The notes beneath the pieces are model-generated. The model was not told the origin of the DNA and ran no database searches. It was given only the letters and a program-made list of their open reading frames with translations. Positions 25,855 through 32,704 of a DNA stretch of 64,000 nucleotides are shown in pieces. Made by a program: the position numbers and the translations under genes. Each line of letters starts with the position of its first letter. Position 1 is the stretch's first letter. Origin of the DNA: Chryseobacterium tagetis (lineage in GTDB: Bacteria > Bacteroidota > Bacteroidia > Flavobacteriales > Weeksellaceae); assembly GCF_016735585.2 (NCBI RefSeq), contig NZ_JAERSE020000003.1, forward strand, positions 310,001 to 374,000, in the 5' to 3' direction.

Positions 25855-26667
25855 TTAGTTCCAACCTTTAATGGCTCCTCCTTTAAAAATCTCCTCCGCT
25901 TTTTTCACAACCTCATCAGATTCGTAAGCCTTTACAAAGTTTTTTACTTTTTCGGAAGTCTTGTTGTCCTCTCTGGAAACAATTACATTCACATAAGGTG
26001 AATCTTTATCTTCTTTAAAAATTCCCTGTTTTTCCGCATCCAATCCTGCCTGTGCTGCGAAGTTGTTGTTAATAATGGCGATAACAACCTCTTTATCATC
26101 CAATACTCTTGGTAATTGTGGTGCTTCTATTTCAAGAATTTTTAATTGTTTTGGATTATCAGCAATATCAGTTACTTTTGGTAATAGACCGATACCGTCT
26201 TTTAATTTTAACAATCCGTTTTTCTGTAATAAAAGTAATGAACGACCGCCGTTGGTTGGGTCATTGGGAATTACAACCGTGCTTCCGTTTTGAAGTTCGC
26301 TGATGTTTTTAATTTTTTTCGAATAGGCTACAATCGGGTACAAAAAAGTATTTCCGACAACGGCCAGTTTATAGCCTCTCTGTTTTGACTGTTCATTTAA
26401 ATAGGGCACATGCTGAAAAGCATTCGCATCAATATCTCCGTTATTCAAAGCTTCATTGGGAACGACATAATCATTGAATGAAACAAGTTCCACCTCAAGA
26501 TTGTACTTTTCTTTAGCCACTTTTTTCGCAACTTCTGCAATTTCCTGCTCCGGTCCTGAAGTAATCCCTACTTTAATCACGTTCGGATCATCTTTCTTCG
26601 GCGAATTGCAGGCGGTAAATAATAATAAACCTGCTGCTAATACTCCTAAAATCTTTATTTTTTTCAT
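25855..26667 (-). CDS. metQ: Methionine ABC transporter substrate-binding lipoprotein MetQ
   Basis: 270 residues of the NlpA/MetQ lipoprotein family, which binds D- or L-methionine outside the inner membrane and passes it to MetNI. The lipobox is LLLFTAC with lipidated C20. The mature part starts VIKVGITSGPEQEIAEVAKK and contains the family segment VVIPNDPTNGGRSLLLLQKNGLLKL. It is the third gene of the met unit, 204 bases after metI, further than usual; an 88-base inverted-repeat region fills the gap, so a separate promoter or processing site is possible. The assignment rests on family sequence and on adjacent metI and metN. Confidence 0.93.
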   Translation of the reverse strand: MKKIKILGVLAAGLLLFTACNSPKKDDPNVIKVGITSGPEQEIAEVAKKVAKEKYNLEVELVSFNDYVVPNEALNNGDIDANAFQHVPYLNEQSKQRGYKLAVVGNTFLYPIVAYSKKIKNISELQNGSTVVIPNDPTNGGRSLLLLQKNGLLKLKDGIGLLPKVTDIADNPKQLKILEIEAPQLPRVLDDKEVVIAIINNNFAAQAGLDAEKQGIFKEDKDSPYVNVIVSREDNKTSEKVKNFVKAYESDEVVKKAEEIFKGGAIKGWN

Positions 26668-26689
26668 TGTTAACTATTTTCTAAAAAAT

Positions 26690-26777
26690 GGCGAAAAAGG
26701 AAAAAGGCAATCTCTAAATTCTTTGATAATAAATAATAAAATATGGCTTTATACCTTTTTAAATTCCCTTTTTCGCC
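26690..26777. repeat. Inverted repeat in the metI-metQ gap
   Basis: GGCGAAAAAGG (26690-26700) and CCTTTTTCGCC (26767-26777) are perfect 11-base arms about 66 bases apart. The stem could form in the mRNA between metI and metQ and uncouple their expression. The rest of the gap contains repeated CACACTATTT units but no gene. Confidence 0.5.
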
Positions 26778-26871
26778 GGATCGATGGCTGAAATGATCAT
26801 ACCACCACACTATTTCACAATCACACTGTATTTTCAAAGTGTTTACACACTATTTTCTAAATTTTTCAATT

Positions 26872-27528
26872 TTAACGATGATCAAATCTTTTTGCCAATC
26901 GGTCACCTGAAAACTGAATTATAAATACGATGGCTACCAATAAAGCCAATACCAGATTCATAATAACTGCATCATAACCAATATATCCGTACTGATAACC
27001 GATCTGTCCTAATCCTCCTGCTCCGACTGCACCACCCATTGCAGAATATCCTACCAAAGTGATCAAAGTGATCGTAGCATTGTTAATCAAAGAAGGAAGC
27101 GCCTCCGGTAATAAAACTTTTTGGATGATCTGAAGCGGAGTAGCTCCCAAAGCTCTTGCAGTTTCAATCAATCCGTAAGGAACTTCTAACAAACTGTTCT
27201 CTACTAATCTTGCTATGAAAGGAGCTGCACCAATACTTAAAGGAACCAAAGCGGCATTCACACCAATCGAAGTTCCGACCAAACTTCTTGTAAACGGGAT
27301 CATCCACACAATCAAAATAATGAAAGGAATGGAGCGGAAAATATTAACCAAAACAGATAAAACCCTATTATAAACTACATTTTCCAAAAGCTGTCCTTTT
27401 CTTGTTAAAAACAATAGAATTCCAACTGGTAATCCTAATACAAATCCAAAAAATCCTGACACGAATGTCATATAAACCGTCTCCCAAATTCCCTTCGATA
27501 AAAGAGAAATCACCGTATCACTAAGCAT
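26872..27528 (-). CDS. metI: Methionine ABC transporter permease MetI
   Basis: 218 residues with five hydrophobic segments, as in MetI permeases. The EAA loop that contacts the ATPase is seen at residues about 120-145 (IETARALGATPLQIIQKVLL, then PEALPSL). The gene overlaps the end of metN by eight bases, showing translational coupling. MetI forms the membrane channel of the methionine importer. Nothing is missing compared with the family length (about 217). Confidence 0.94.
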   Translation of the reverse strand: MLSDTVISLLSKGIWETVYMTFVSGFFGFVLGLPVGILLFLTRKGQLLENVVYNRVLSVLVNIFRSIPFIILIVWMIPFTRSLVGTSIGVNAALVPLSIGAAPFIARLVENSLLEVPYGLIETARALGATPLQIIQKVLLPEALPSLINNATITLITLVGYSAMGGAVGAGGLGQIGYQYGYIGYDAVIMNLVLALLVAIVFIIQFSGDRLAKRFDHR

Positions 27529-28549
27529 ATCCTCTTACCGTATTTTGAATTTTATTCTGGTTGAAATAATATAGAGCTTGTTGGTTTTTCTCTTCTTCAC
27601 CCTGAAGCTGCAATAATAACTTTCCAAAGTTGGAATCTCCTAAGTATTCAACATCAGCTTTCAGCAGCTTGTAAGGAATTTTATATTTATCATAAACTAT
27701 TGAAAGCAGTTCTTCAACAGATATTTGTTCATTAAGTTCAACCTCAACAAGAGGAAACAGTCCGTCTTGTGGTTCTTTTTGTAGTTTTTTATTCAGTTCT
27801 TGTGGTATAGTCATAACACCAGATTTTAAAAATTGTTTGATGATAGGATTCTCTTTGTTGGAGACAATCTCACTTAAAGTTCCTTTGATTACTAGTTTTC
27901 CTTGGTCAATGACAGCAACGTGATTGCAAACTGTTTTAATGACTTCCATTTCGTGGGTAATCAATAAAATGGTGATTCCCAACCTGTGATTAATATCTCT
28001 CAATAACTGTAAAATCGATTGAGTGGTTGCCGGATCGAGAGCGCTTGTTGCTTCATCACAAAGCAGAAGATAAGGATCATTGGCTAAAGCTCTGGCAATC
28101 GCAACCCTTTGTTTTTGTCCGCCCGAAAGGCTTTTAGGATAATCATTGGCTTTATCTTCCAACCCAACGATTTTCAACAATTCATTGACTTTTTGATGGA
28201 TTTCCGTTTTGTTGACATGATCTAGTTCCAGTGGTAAAGCAATATTTTCAAAAACCGTTCTTGAAGAAAGAAGATTAAAATGCTGGAAGATCATTCCTAT
28301 TTTTTTTCTTTCATTGGCTAATTGTCTGGGATTTAATTTTGTGAAATCCTTTTCATTAATAATGATTTCACCATTATCAGGTTTTTCAAGAAGATTCACC
28401 GTTCGGATCAACGTACTTTTTCCGGCACCCGAAAATCCGATGATTCCGACAATATCGCCTTTTTCAATAGTCAGGCTTACATTATCCAGTGCTTTGAAAG
28501 ACTGTTTTTTCTGGTGAAAGGTTTTTGAAATGTTCTTTATCTCTATCAT
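27521..28549 (-). CDS. metN: Methionine ABC transporter ATP-binding protein MetN
   Basis: 342 residues from ATG 28549. It has Walker A GFSGAGKST, the LSGGQKQR signature, Walker B YLLLCDEATSALD and the switch His in LLITHEM, plus a C-terminal NIL-type domain (about 265-342) that in MetN binds methionine and inhibits transport when methionine is plentiful. The start at 28549 follows the terminator at 28571-28602; an upstream ATG at 28573 would fall inside the terminator stem and is less likely. Expression is probably governed by the leader peptide/terminator pair upstream, so transport would be controlled both in transcription and allosterically. Confidence 0.95.
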   Translation of the reverse strand: MIEIKNISKTFHQKKQSFKALDNVSLTIEKGDIVGIIGFSGAGKSTLIRTVNLLEKPDNGEIIINEKDFTKLNPRQLANERKKIGMIFQHFNLLSSRTVFENIALPLELDHVNKTEIHQKVNELLKIVGLEDKANDYPKSLSGGQKQRVAIARALANDPYLLLCDEATSALDPATTQSILQLLRDINHRLGITILLITHEMEVIKTVCNHVAVIDQGKLVIKGTLSEIVSNKENPIIKQFLKSGVMTIPQELNKKLQKEPQDGLFPLVEVELNEQISVEELLSIVYDKYKIPYKLLKADVEYLGDSNFGKLLLQLQGEEEKNQQALYYFNQNKIQNTVRGYA

Positions 28550-28570
28550 TCTGATATTATTCTTATTAAA

Positions 28571-28602
28571 CAAAAAAGGCTCTACAACGTGGTAGAGCCT
28601 TT
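28571..28602 (-). terminator. Terminator inside the metN leader (attenuator)
   Basis: On the minus strand AAAGGCTCTAC (28602-28592) pairs perfectly with GTAGAGCCTTT (28585-28575) around a 6-base loop and is followed by a T-run, 22 bases before the metN ATG and 25 bases after the leader-peptide stop. A terminator between promoter and gene is the hallmark of transcription attenuation. The sequence GGTTGAACTT at 28633-28624, over the leader stop codon, can pair at about 8 of 10 positions with AAGGCTCTACC and could be the antiterminator strand. Confidence 0.8.
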
Positions 28603-28627
28603 AAAAATATGTCATATAAAAGTAAGT

Positions 28628-28726
28628 TCAACCACAGCAATTTCGTAATTCAGGCATACAGCAATACATCATCATCATAGTGATGGTGTGCTTTTTAATG
28701 GATTGATTTCTAAAATTTGATTTCAT
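28628..28726 (-). CDS. Met/Cys-rich leader peptide of the methionine transporter operon
   Basis: A 32-residue frame from ATG 28726 to TGA 28630-28628: MKSNFRNQSIKKHTIT, then MMMMYCCM, then PELRNCCG. Four consecutive Met codons, a fifth Met three codons later and two Cys-Cys pairs are exactly what a ribosome-stalling leader sensing Met-tRNA (and possibly Cys-tRNA) needs. It lies about 20 bases after a TATATTTG promoter element and directly before an intrinsic terminator and metN. In Met-replete cells the ribosome would reach the stop codon and cover the candidate antiterminator, letting the terminator form; stalling at the Met run would free it. I know of trp/his/leu-type leaders but not of this one; function is inferred. 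Confidence 0.75.
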   Translation of the reverse strand: MKSNFRNQSIKKHTITMMMMYCCMPELRNCCG

Positions 28727-28753
28727 TTTATTTTAATGTCCTGATTACGGTTG

Positions 28754-28799
28754 CAAATATAAGGCATAAATTTTCATTAGTCTACTAAAAAAGTAGACT
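28754..28799 (-). promoter_or_regulatory. met operon promoter with palindromic operator
   Basis: On the minus strand TATATTTG (28761-28754) is a full -7 match. A perfect palindrome AGTCTACT-AAAAA-AGTAGACT (28779-28799) lies over the -33 region, placed as a repressor or activator site. It also lies between the divergent met and GNAT units, so it could affect both. Confidence 0.6.
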
Positions 28800-28934
28800 T
28801 TTTGAAAATAATTTTAAATTAATTATTTAATGTATTGATTTTTAGTTTGTTATTTTTATATATTATATTTATTAAAAAGCGAAAAACTTTTGCGGAAATT
28901 ATCATAGATCATGATATAATCTTAAGAGAGGCCT

Positions 28935-28942
28935 TAACTTTG
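28935..28942 (+). promoter_or_regulatory. -7 element before the GNAT gene
   Basis: TAACTTTG matches TAnnTTTG and lies 21 bases before the ATG at 28964. It decides that start over the in-frame ATG at 28835, which would precede the promoter and encode an unlikely hydrophobic-basic leader. Confidence 0.55.
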
Positions 28943-28963
28943 TTATTATTAAAAATTAAAACA

Positions 28964-29260
28964 ATGGAAAGAACAGAAGTAGTTTTAGGAAATGTAAGAG
29001 GAGAAATTCAGCTTTTCTCAGACGACAACAAAGCCGGAAAAATGGATATTTCAGTCATTGGAAACAAATTAACGGTTTACCACACAGAAGTGAATCCGGA
29101 ATATGAAGGAAGAGGTTTTGCCAAAATATTATTGGAAAAACTGGTTTCCTATGCCAGAGAAAACGACTTAATGATCGTTCCGTTATGTCCTTACGTTCAT
29201 GCGCAGTTCAAGCGTCATCCGGAAGAATATAATGATGTTTGGTTCAAAGAAACATTGTGA
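28964..29260 (+). CDS. YjdJ-type GNAT N-acetyltransferase
   Basis: About 98 residues. It is a compact GCN5-type acetyltransferase of the short (Gcn5-2, YjdJ/YidJ-like) type: VNPEYEGRGFAKILLEKLV is the acetyl-CoA-binding loop, and VPLCPYVHAQFKRHPEEYNDV is the characteristic C-terminal signature with a Cys. Substrates of this small group are unknown. The gene is followed 38 bases on by the pirin fusion and may be co-transcribed with it. The shorter start is chosen because of the promoter motif just upstream and because relatives are about 90-100 residues long. Confidence 0.85.
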   Translation: MERTEVVLGNVRGEIQLFSDDNKAGKMDISVIGNKLTVYHTEVNPEYEGRGFAKILLEKLVSYARENDLMIVPLCPYVHAQFKRHPEEYNDVWFKETL

Positions 29261-29298
29261 GAATCTGAACTTTAATTGTAACTCTTAATTCATCTGAA

Positions 29299-30327
29299 AT
29301 GGAAATGCTTAATTTCTTAGTCCTCGGAAAAAATCAGGAAATTCTTGAGGTATTAAAAAGAATTATAGAAAAAAATGAAGGCTGGAAAGCTGAACTTTTA
29401 AGCTCCGAAAATAAAGCTTATGATTATATCAACAATCATAAAGTTGATATTGTCCTGCTGAGTTCTGGTTTGGAAGATCAGTTTGAACAGGACATTAAAA
29501 CGTTTTGTGAAAATTTGGATCAGGGAATTAAGGTAATAGATCATTTCGGAGGTGGAAGCGGATTGCTAAAAAGTGAAGTGAATATTGCTTTTTCCCAAAC
29601 AAATGAAACTAAAAATGTTTTGCATAAAGCTGATTCCAGAGGGAAAACAGAAAATGAATGGCTTGTAAGTGAAAAGACTTTTAGCTTTGGAGACTATTAT
29701 GATCCTGAAAGAATTCAGTTTGGAGCGTTGAGAGTACTGAATGATGACACGGTAGAGGCGGGAAGGGGATTTGGAGTTCACCCTCACGATAATATGGAAA
29801 TTATCAGCATTCCCCTTGAAGGAAGTCTGGAGCATGAAGACAGTTTGGGGAATAAAGTAACTATAAAAAGTGGTGAAATTCAGGTGATGAGTGCCGGAAC
29901 CGGTGTGATGCACAGTGAATTCAGTAAAAATGAAGAAGGTCTGGTAAAGTTTCTTCAAATCTGGATCTATCCGAACAGAAGAAATGTGAGTCCGAGATAC
30001 GATCAAATCACATTAGACAAAACAAAAGGCAAAAACAGATTTCAGCAGATCTTGTCTCCCAATACGGATGACGAAGGGGTCTGGATTTATCAGGACACCT
30101 GGTTTTATTTAGGAAATTTCGAAAATAATAGGGAAACCCATTATCAGATTAAGAAAAGTGGAAATGGTGTTTATGCTTTTATCATTAAAGGAAGTGCAGA
30201 AATTGACGGCCAGAAATTGGAAGAAAGAGATGGATTCGGAGTTTGTGATATTTCAGGTCTTAACATTAAAGCAATATCAGAAAATACGGAGATTCTTTTG
30301 ATGGAAGTTCCGATGAAGATGAATTAA
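29299..30327 (+). CDS. Pirin-family bicupin with receiver-like N-terminal domain
   Basis: 342 residues. Residues 1-95 look like a degenerate response-regulator receiver (LNFLVLGKNQEILEVLKRII, VDIVLLSSGLED, GIKVIDHFGGGSGLL); the usual phospho-acceptor Asp after VLL is Ser here, so phosphorylation is unlikely. Residues 105-342 are a pirin/YhaK-type bicupin with metal-site histidines in GFGVHPHDNMEIIS and TGVMHSEF. Pirins bind Fe or Ni and some are quercetinases. The fusion is unusual to me, although similar long pirins may exist in Bacteroidota. Start ATG 29299 is followed by a second ATG two codons on; either is possible. A terminator follows the gene. Confidence 0.85.
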   Translation: MEMLNFLVLGKNQEILEVLKRIIEKNEGWKAELLSSENKAYDYINNHKVDIVLLSSGLEDQFEQDIKTFCENLDQGIKVIDHFGGGSGLLKSEVNIAFSQTNETKNVLHKADSRGKTENEWLVSEKTFSFGDYYDPERIQFGALRVLNDDTVEAGRGFGVHPHDNMEIISIPLEGSLEHEDSLGNKVTIKSGEIQVMSAGTGVMHSEFSKNEEGLVKFLQIWIYPNRRNVSPRYDQITLDKTKGKNRFQQILSPNTDDEGVWIYQDTWFYLGNFENNRETHYQIKKSGNGVYAFIIKGSAEIDGQKLEERDGFGVCDISGLNIKAISENTEILLMEVPMKMN

Positions 30328-30350
30328 TTTTGTTTTATACATATTGTTGA

Positions 30351-30380
30351 AAAGGCTCTCTTTTTTAGGGAGCTTTTTAT
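30351..30380 (+). terminator. Terminator of the pirin unit
   Basis: GCTCTC (30355-30360) pairs with GGGAGC (30368-30373) with A- and T-tract flanks, 24 bases after the pirin stop. It faces the convergent GLPGLI gene. Confidence 0.65.
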
Positions 30381-30391
30381 GTTTAATTGTC

Positions 30392-31243
30392 TTACTCAGT
30401 TAATTCTAGTGGATTTATATATTTTTCATTTTCCTCTCTTTGTTTTTCCTTTTGCCTTAGAACCTCTTGTCCTTTTATAATTGTTGTTCCAGTGCTTGCA
30501 AGTACGCCAGCAACATTAGCTTCAACATTTTTTTTGGCTTGCTTCAATTTCGCTTGTGTTGCTTCGGTTGCTCCCGTATATCGGCTTTTTTTAATAGTAA
30601 CTAATTTGCCTTTCAGTTTAGAATTAGGGACAGATTTTACTATTTCAAAATCATAATCACCCTTATCATCTGTTATTTTAACAATTAATCCGGGTAATCC
30701 ACTGAATTTCATAGGACCGTACGGAAAAGGGATTTCGGGAGAATACCAAGCAATCCAATTTCTTCCTTTAAAGGAAACTTCTGCTTTTTTACAATTAATT
30801 GTATTAATTATTTTCGCTTCATCCACAAGCTTCCAATTCTTTATTACAGGCTCTTTATAACTAAGTAATGACATGAATGCTGAATCATAATATTGTACAT
30901 TTTCAGGTGATTGGATAATAGTAAAATTTAGATTTGTTTTTGGAATTACAGTGCCTTTTTTCCAGCCAAGAGTAATGCTTCCATCTGGATTTTGTGTTGT
31001 TGTACCTGAATTTGCCATTACCGAATCTCCTTTCAATGATATACAACTTGCAAAAAATGCGCGATTATCGGTTATCTGTAATGAGAAAAGTTCTTCATAT
31101 CTCTTGTCAGTTCGTGTGTCGAATTTAGCTTTTAACTGATAGGTAAATTCGCCACTTAGTGTATCTTCTTTATTTGATTGAGCGTAAAATAAAATGCTAT
31201 AAAATAATATGAATAGTGAGAATAGCTTTTTGTAGTAAAACAT
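30392..31243 (-). CDS. GLPGLI family secreted protein
   Basis: About 283 residues from ATG 31243, with signal peptide FSLFILFYSILFYAQ. The defining motif FSGLPGLIVKITDD is present at about two-thirds of the length, preceded by WYSPEIPFPYGPMK, the standard context of TIGR01200/GLPGLI proteins. These are a Bacteroidota-specific group of unknown function, often next to TonB receptors; no receptor is adjacent here. The in-frame ATG at 31276 would place extra residues ahead of the signal peptide, so 31243 is preferred. It lies 72 bases beyond the bacteriocin-like pseudogene on the same strand. Confidence 0.9.
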   Translation of the reverse strand: MFYYKKLFSLFILFYSILFYAQSNKEDTLSGEFTYQLKAKFDTRTDKRYEELFSLQITDNRAFFASCISLKGDSVMANSGTTTQNPDGSITLGWKKGTVIPKTNLNFTIIQSPENVQYYDSAFMSLLSYKEPVIKNWKLVDEAKIINTINCKKAEVSFKGRNWIAWYSPEIPFPYGPMKFSGLPGLIVKITDDKGDYDFEIVKSVPNSKLKGKLVTIKKSRYTGATEATQAKLKQAKKNVEANVAGVLASTGTTIIKGQEVLRQKEKQREENEKYINPLELTE

Positions 31244-31315
31244 GATATAGGTAAGGTTTTTATTGTAAAACTGCACTTATAGTTTAAATATTACACTATA
31301 AGTGCTAAATTTATT

Positions 31316-31528
31316 TTAATTAATTGCTAAATGAATAGCATCATCACCAGAATAAGTAGGTGTTTTACAGTAATTTTTTTCAATTTCGTTCATCCAAGCA
31401 TTTGCTTGTGCTGGAGTCCAATCTTGGGTTGTTGTAGCGGTAAACCCACATTTAGTTTCTGCAATCCAAACTTTTCCTCCTTTCACTGTTTTAAGGTAAT
31501 TTCTAGATAATTTTTTTTAATTTTTCAT
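31316..31528 (-). pseudogene. Double-glycine-leader bacteriocin-like peptide with nonsense codon 4
   Basis: From ATG 31528 the frame reads MKN-stop-KKLSRNYLKTVKGG, then KVWIAETKCGFTATTTQDWT and on to HLAIN before a stop at 31318-31316 (71 codons). KKLSRxxLKxxxGG is the GG-type leader of Bacteroidota bacteriocin-like or quorum peptides normally cut by a C39-peptidase ABC exporter. Codon 4 is TAA where MKN-L-KKLSR is expected (TTA, one base change), inside a T/A homopolymer, so either the gene is dead or the base call is wrong. Two Cys (codons 27, 53) could form a disulfide. No exporter gene lies in the window. Confidence 0.7.
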
Positions 31529-31848
31529 TTGTATAATATTTAAAATTAAGTGTCAAATATAATAGGATAATTTATGCGATAAAAATAAAATTTATTATGT
31601 TAAGTGGTTGATTTTTAATTTTTTGAGGTGTTTTTGTGTTTGTTTTTTTATAATACTTTAAAAAGAAAAAAAATATTCGTTAAAAAAAATAAGGATATAA
31701 ATTTTTTTAATGAATTACTTTTTTTTGCACGTCTTCAAATTTTCAAAAAAAGTTTCTCTGAAAGTCATGAGTCTTATTTATATAGTGGTATAAAATCTCT
31801 TGTTCTGGAAGTTTTTTATATAAATTTTTTTGATGTAATTTGTAAAAT
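31529..31848. other. AT-rich spacer
   Basis: About 320 very AT-rich bases between the peptide relic and the phosphoesterase. A frame at 31628-31852 is open but low-complexity (F, K, L runs) and overlaps the next start; I do not accept it. I see nothing else. Confidence 0.5.
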
Positions 31849-32595
31849 ATGAAAATACAGATCATAAGCGATCTGCATCAGGAATTTGGATATACTGATA
31901 TATCATTTGATAATGCTGATGTGGTTGTTTTAGCGGGAGATATAAATTTAGGAACAAAAGGAATTGAATGGATCAAAACTAAAATCCTCAATAAGCCGGT
32001 AATCTATGTTTTGGGAAATCATGAATATTATAAAGGTTCTTATCCAAAAACATTACATAAAATAAAAGAAGCAGCGCAGGAATCGAATGTTTTTGTCCTT
32101 GAAAATTCTTTTGTGGATATTGAGGGAATTCGTTTTCATGGAACGACTTTGTGGACGGATTTTTCAATTTTTGGTAATCCAATAGAATATGGAATGATCT
32201 GTCAGTCGGTAATGAACGATTATAAAAAGATAAAACGTGATCCTTCCTATTCCAAAATGAGAACGGTGGATATATTTAAAATTCATCAGCTGTCAAAATT
32301 ATGGTTGAAAGAAAGCTTAGAAGGATCAAAAGGAATGAAAAATATTGTAGTAACTCATCATGCTCCGAGTATTCGGTCAGTTCCTGAACAGTACAAAGAT
32401 AATCCGGTCACAGCTGCTTATGCCTCTGATCTTGAATATTTAATTCAGGAATATCAGCCTTTATACTGGATTCATGGCCATATTCACACCCCTTCAGACT
32501 ATAAAATCGGAACCACAAAAATTATTTGTAATCCGCATGGGTATATTGATGAAAAATATAATGGCTATGAAAAGGAGCTGATTATAGAAATGTAG
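31849..32595 (+). CDS. Calcineurin-like metallophosphoesterase
   Basis: A 248-residue cytosolic metal-dependent phosphoesterase. The five family blocks are present: IISDLHQEFG, VVLAGDINLG, VLGNHEYYKG, VVTHHAP and IHGHIHTPSDY, giving the usual Asp/His/Asn dinuclear metal site. The substrate (nucleotide, phosphoprotein or phosphodiester) cannot be assigned. It lies 109 bases before topB on the same strand with no terminator between, so co-transcription is possible. Confidence 0.93.
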   Translation: MKIQIISDLHQEFGYTDISFDNADVVVLAGDINLGTKGIEWIKTKILNKPVIYVLGNHEYYKGSYPKTLHKIKEAAQESNVFVLENSFVDIEGIRFHGTTLWTDFSIFGNPIEYGMICQSVMNDYKKIKRDPSYSKMRTVDIFKIHQLSKLWLKESLEGSKGMKNIVVTHHAPSIRSVPEQYKDNPVTAAYASDLEYLIQEYQPLYWIHGHIHTPSDYKIGTTKIICNPHGYIDEKYNGYEKELIIEM

Positions 32596-32704
32596 CTGTT
32601 TTTATTCATTTTTGAAGGTTTGATTATTAGGGAATGGAAATAACAAATTAGCAAAATCCAAAAAAAATCCCGATTTTTGCCCTCTTCTATAATTCCGAAA
32701 ATTC

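Noticed and set aside
28571..28760. SAM riboswitch before metN
   Set aside because: The leader is too short and lacks the SAM-I core helices; the Met-rich reading frame explains it better.
31628..31852. Plus-strand open frame of 74 codons before the phosphoesterase
   Set aside because: Low-complexity F/K/L-rich translation in about 80 percent AT DNA; four-base overlap with the next gene could be chance.
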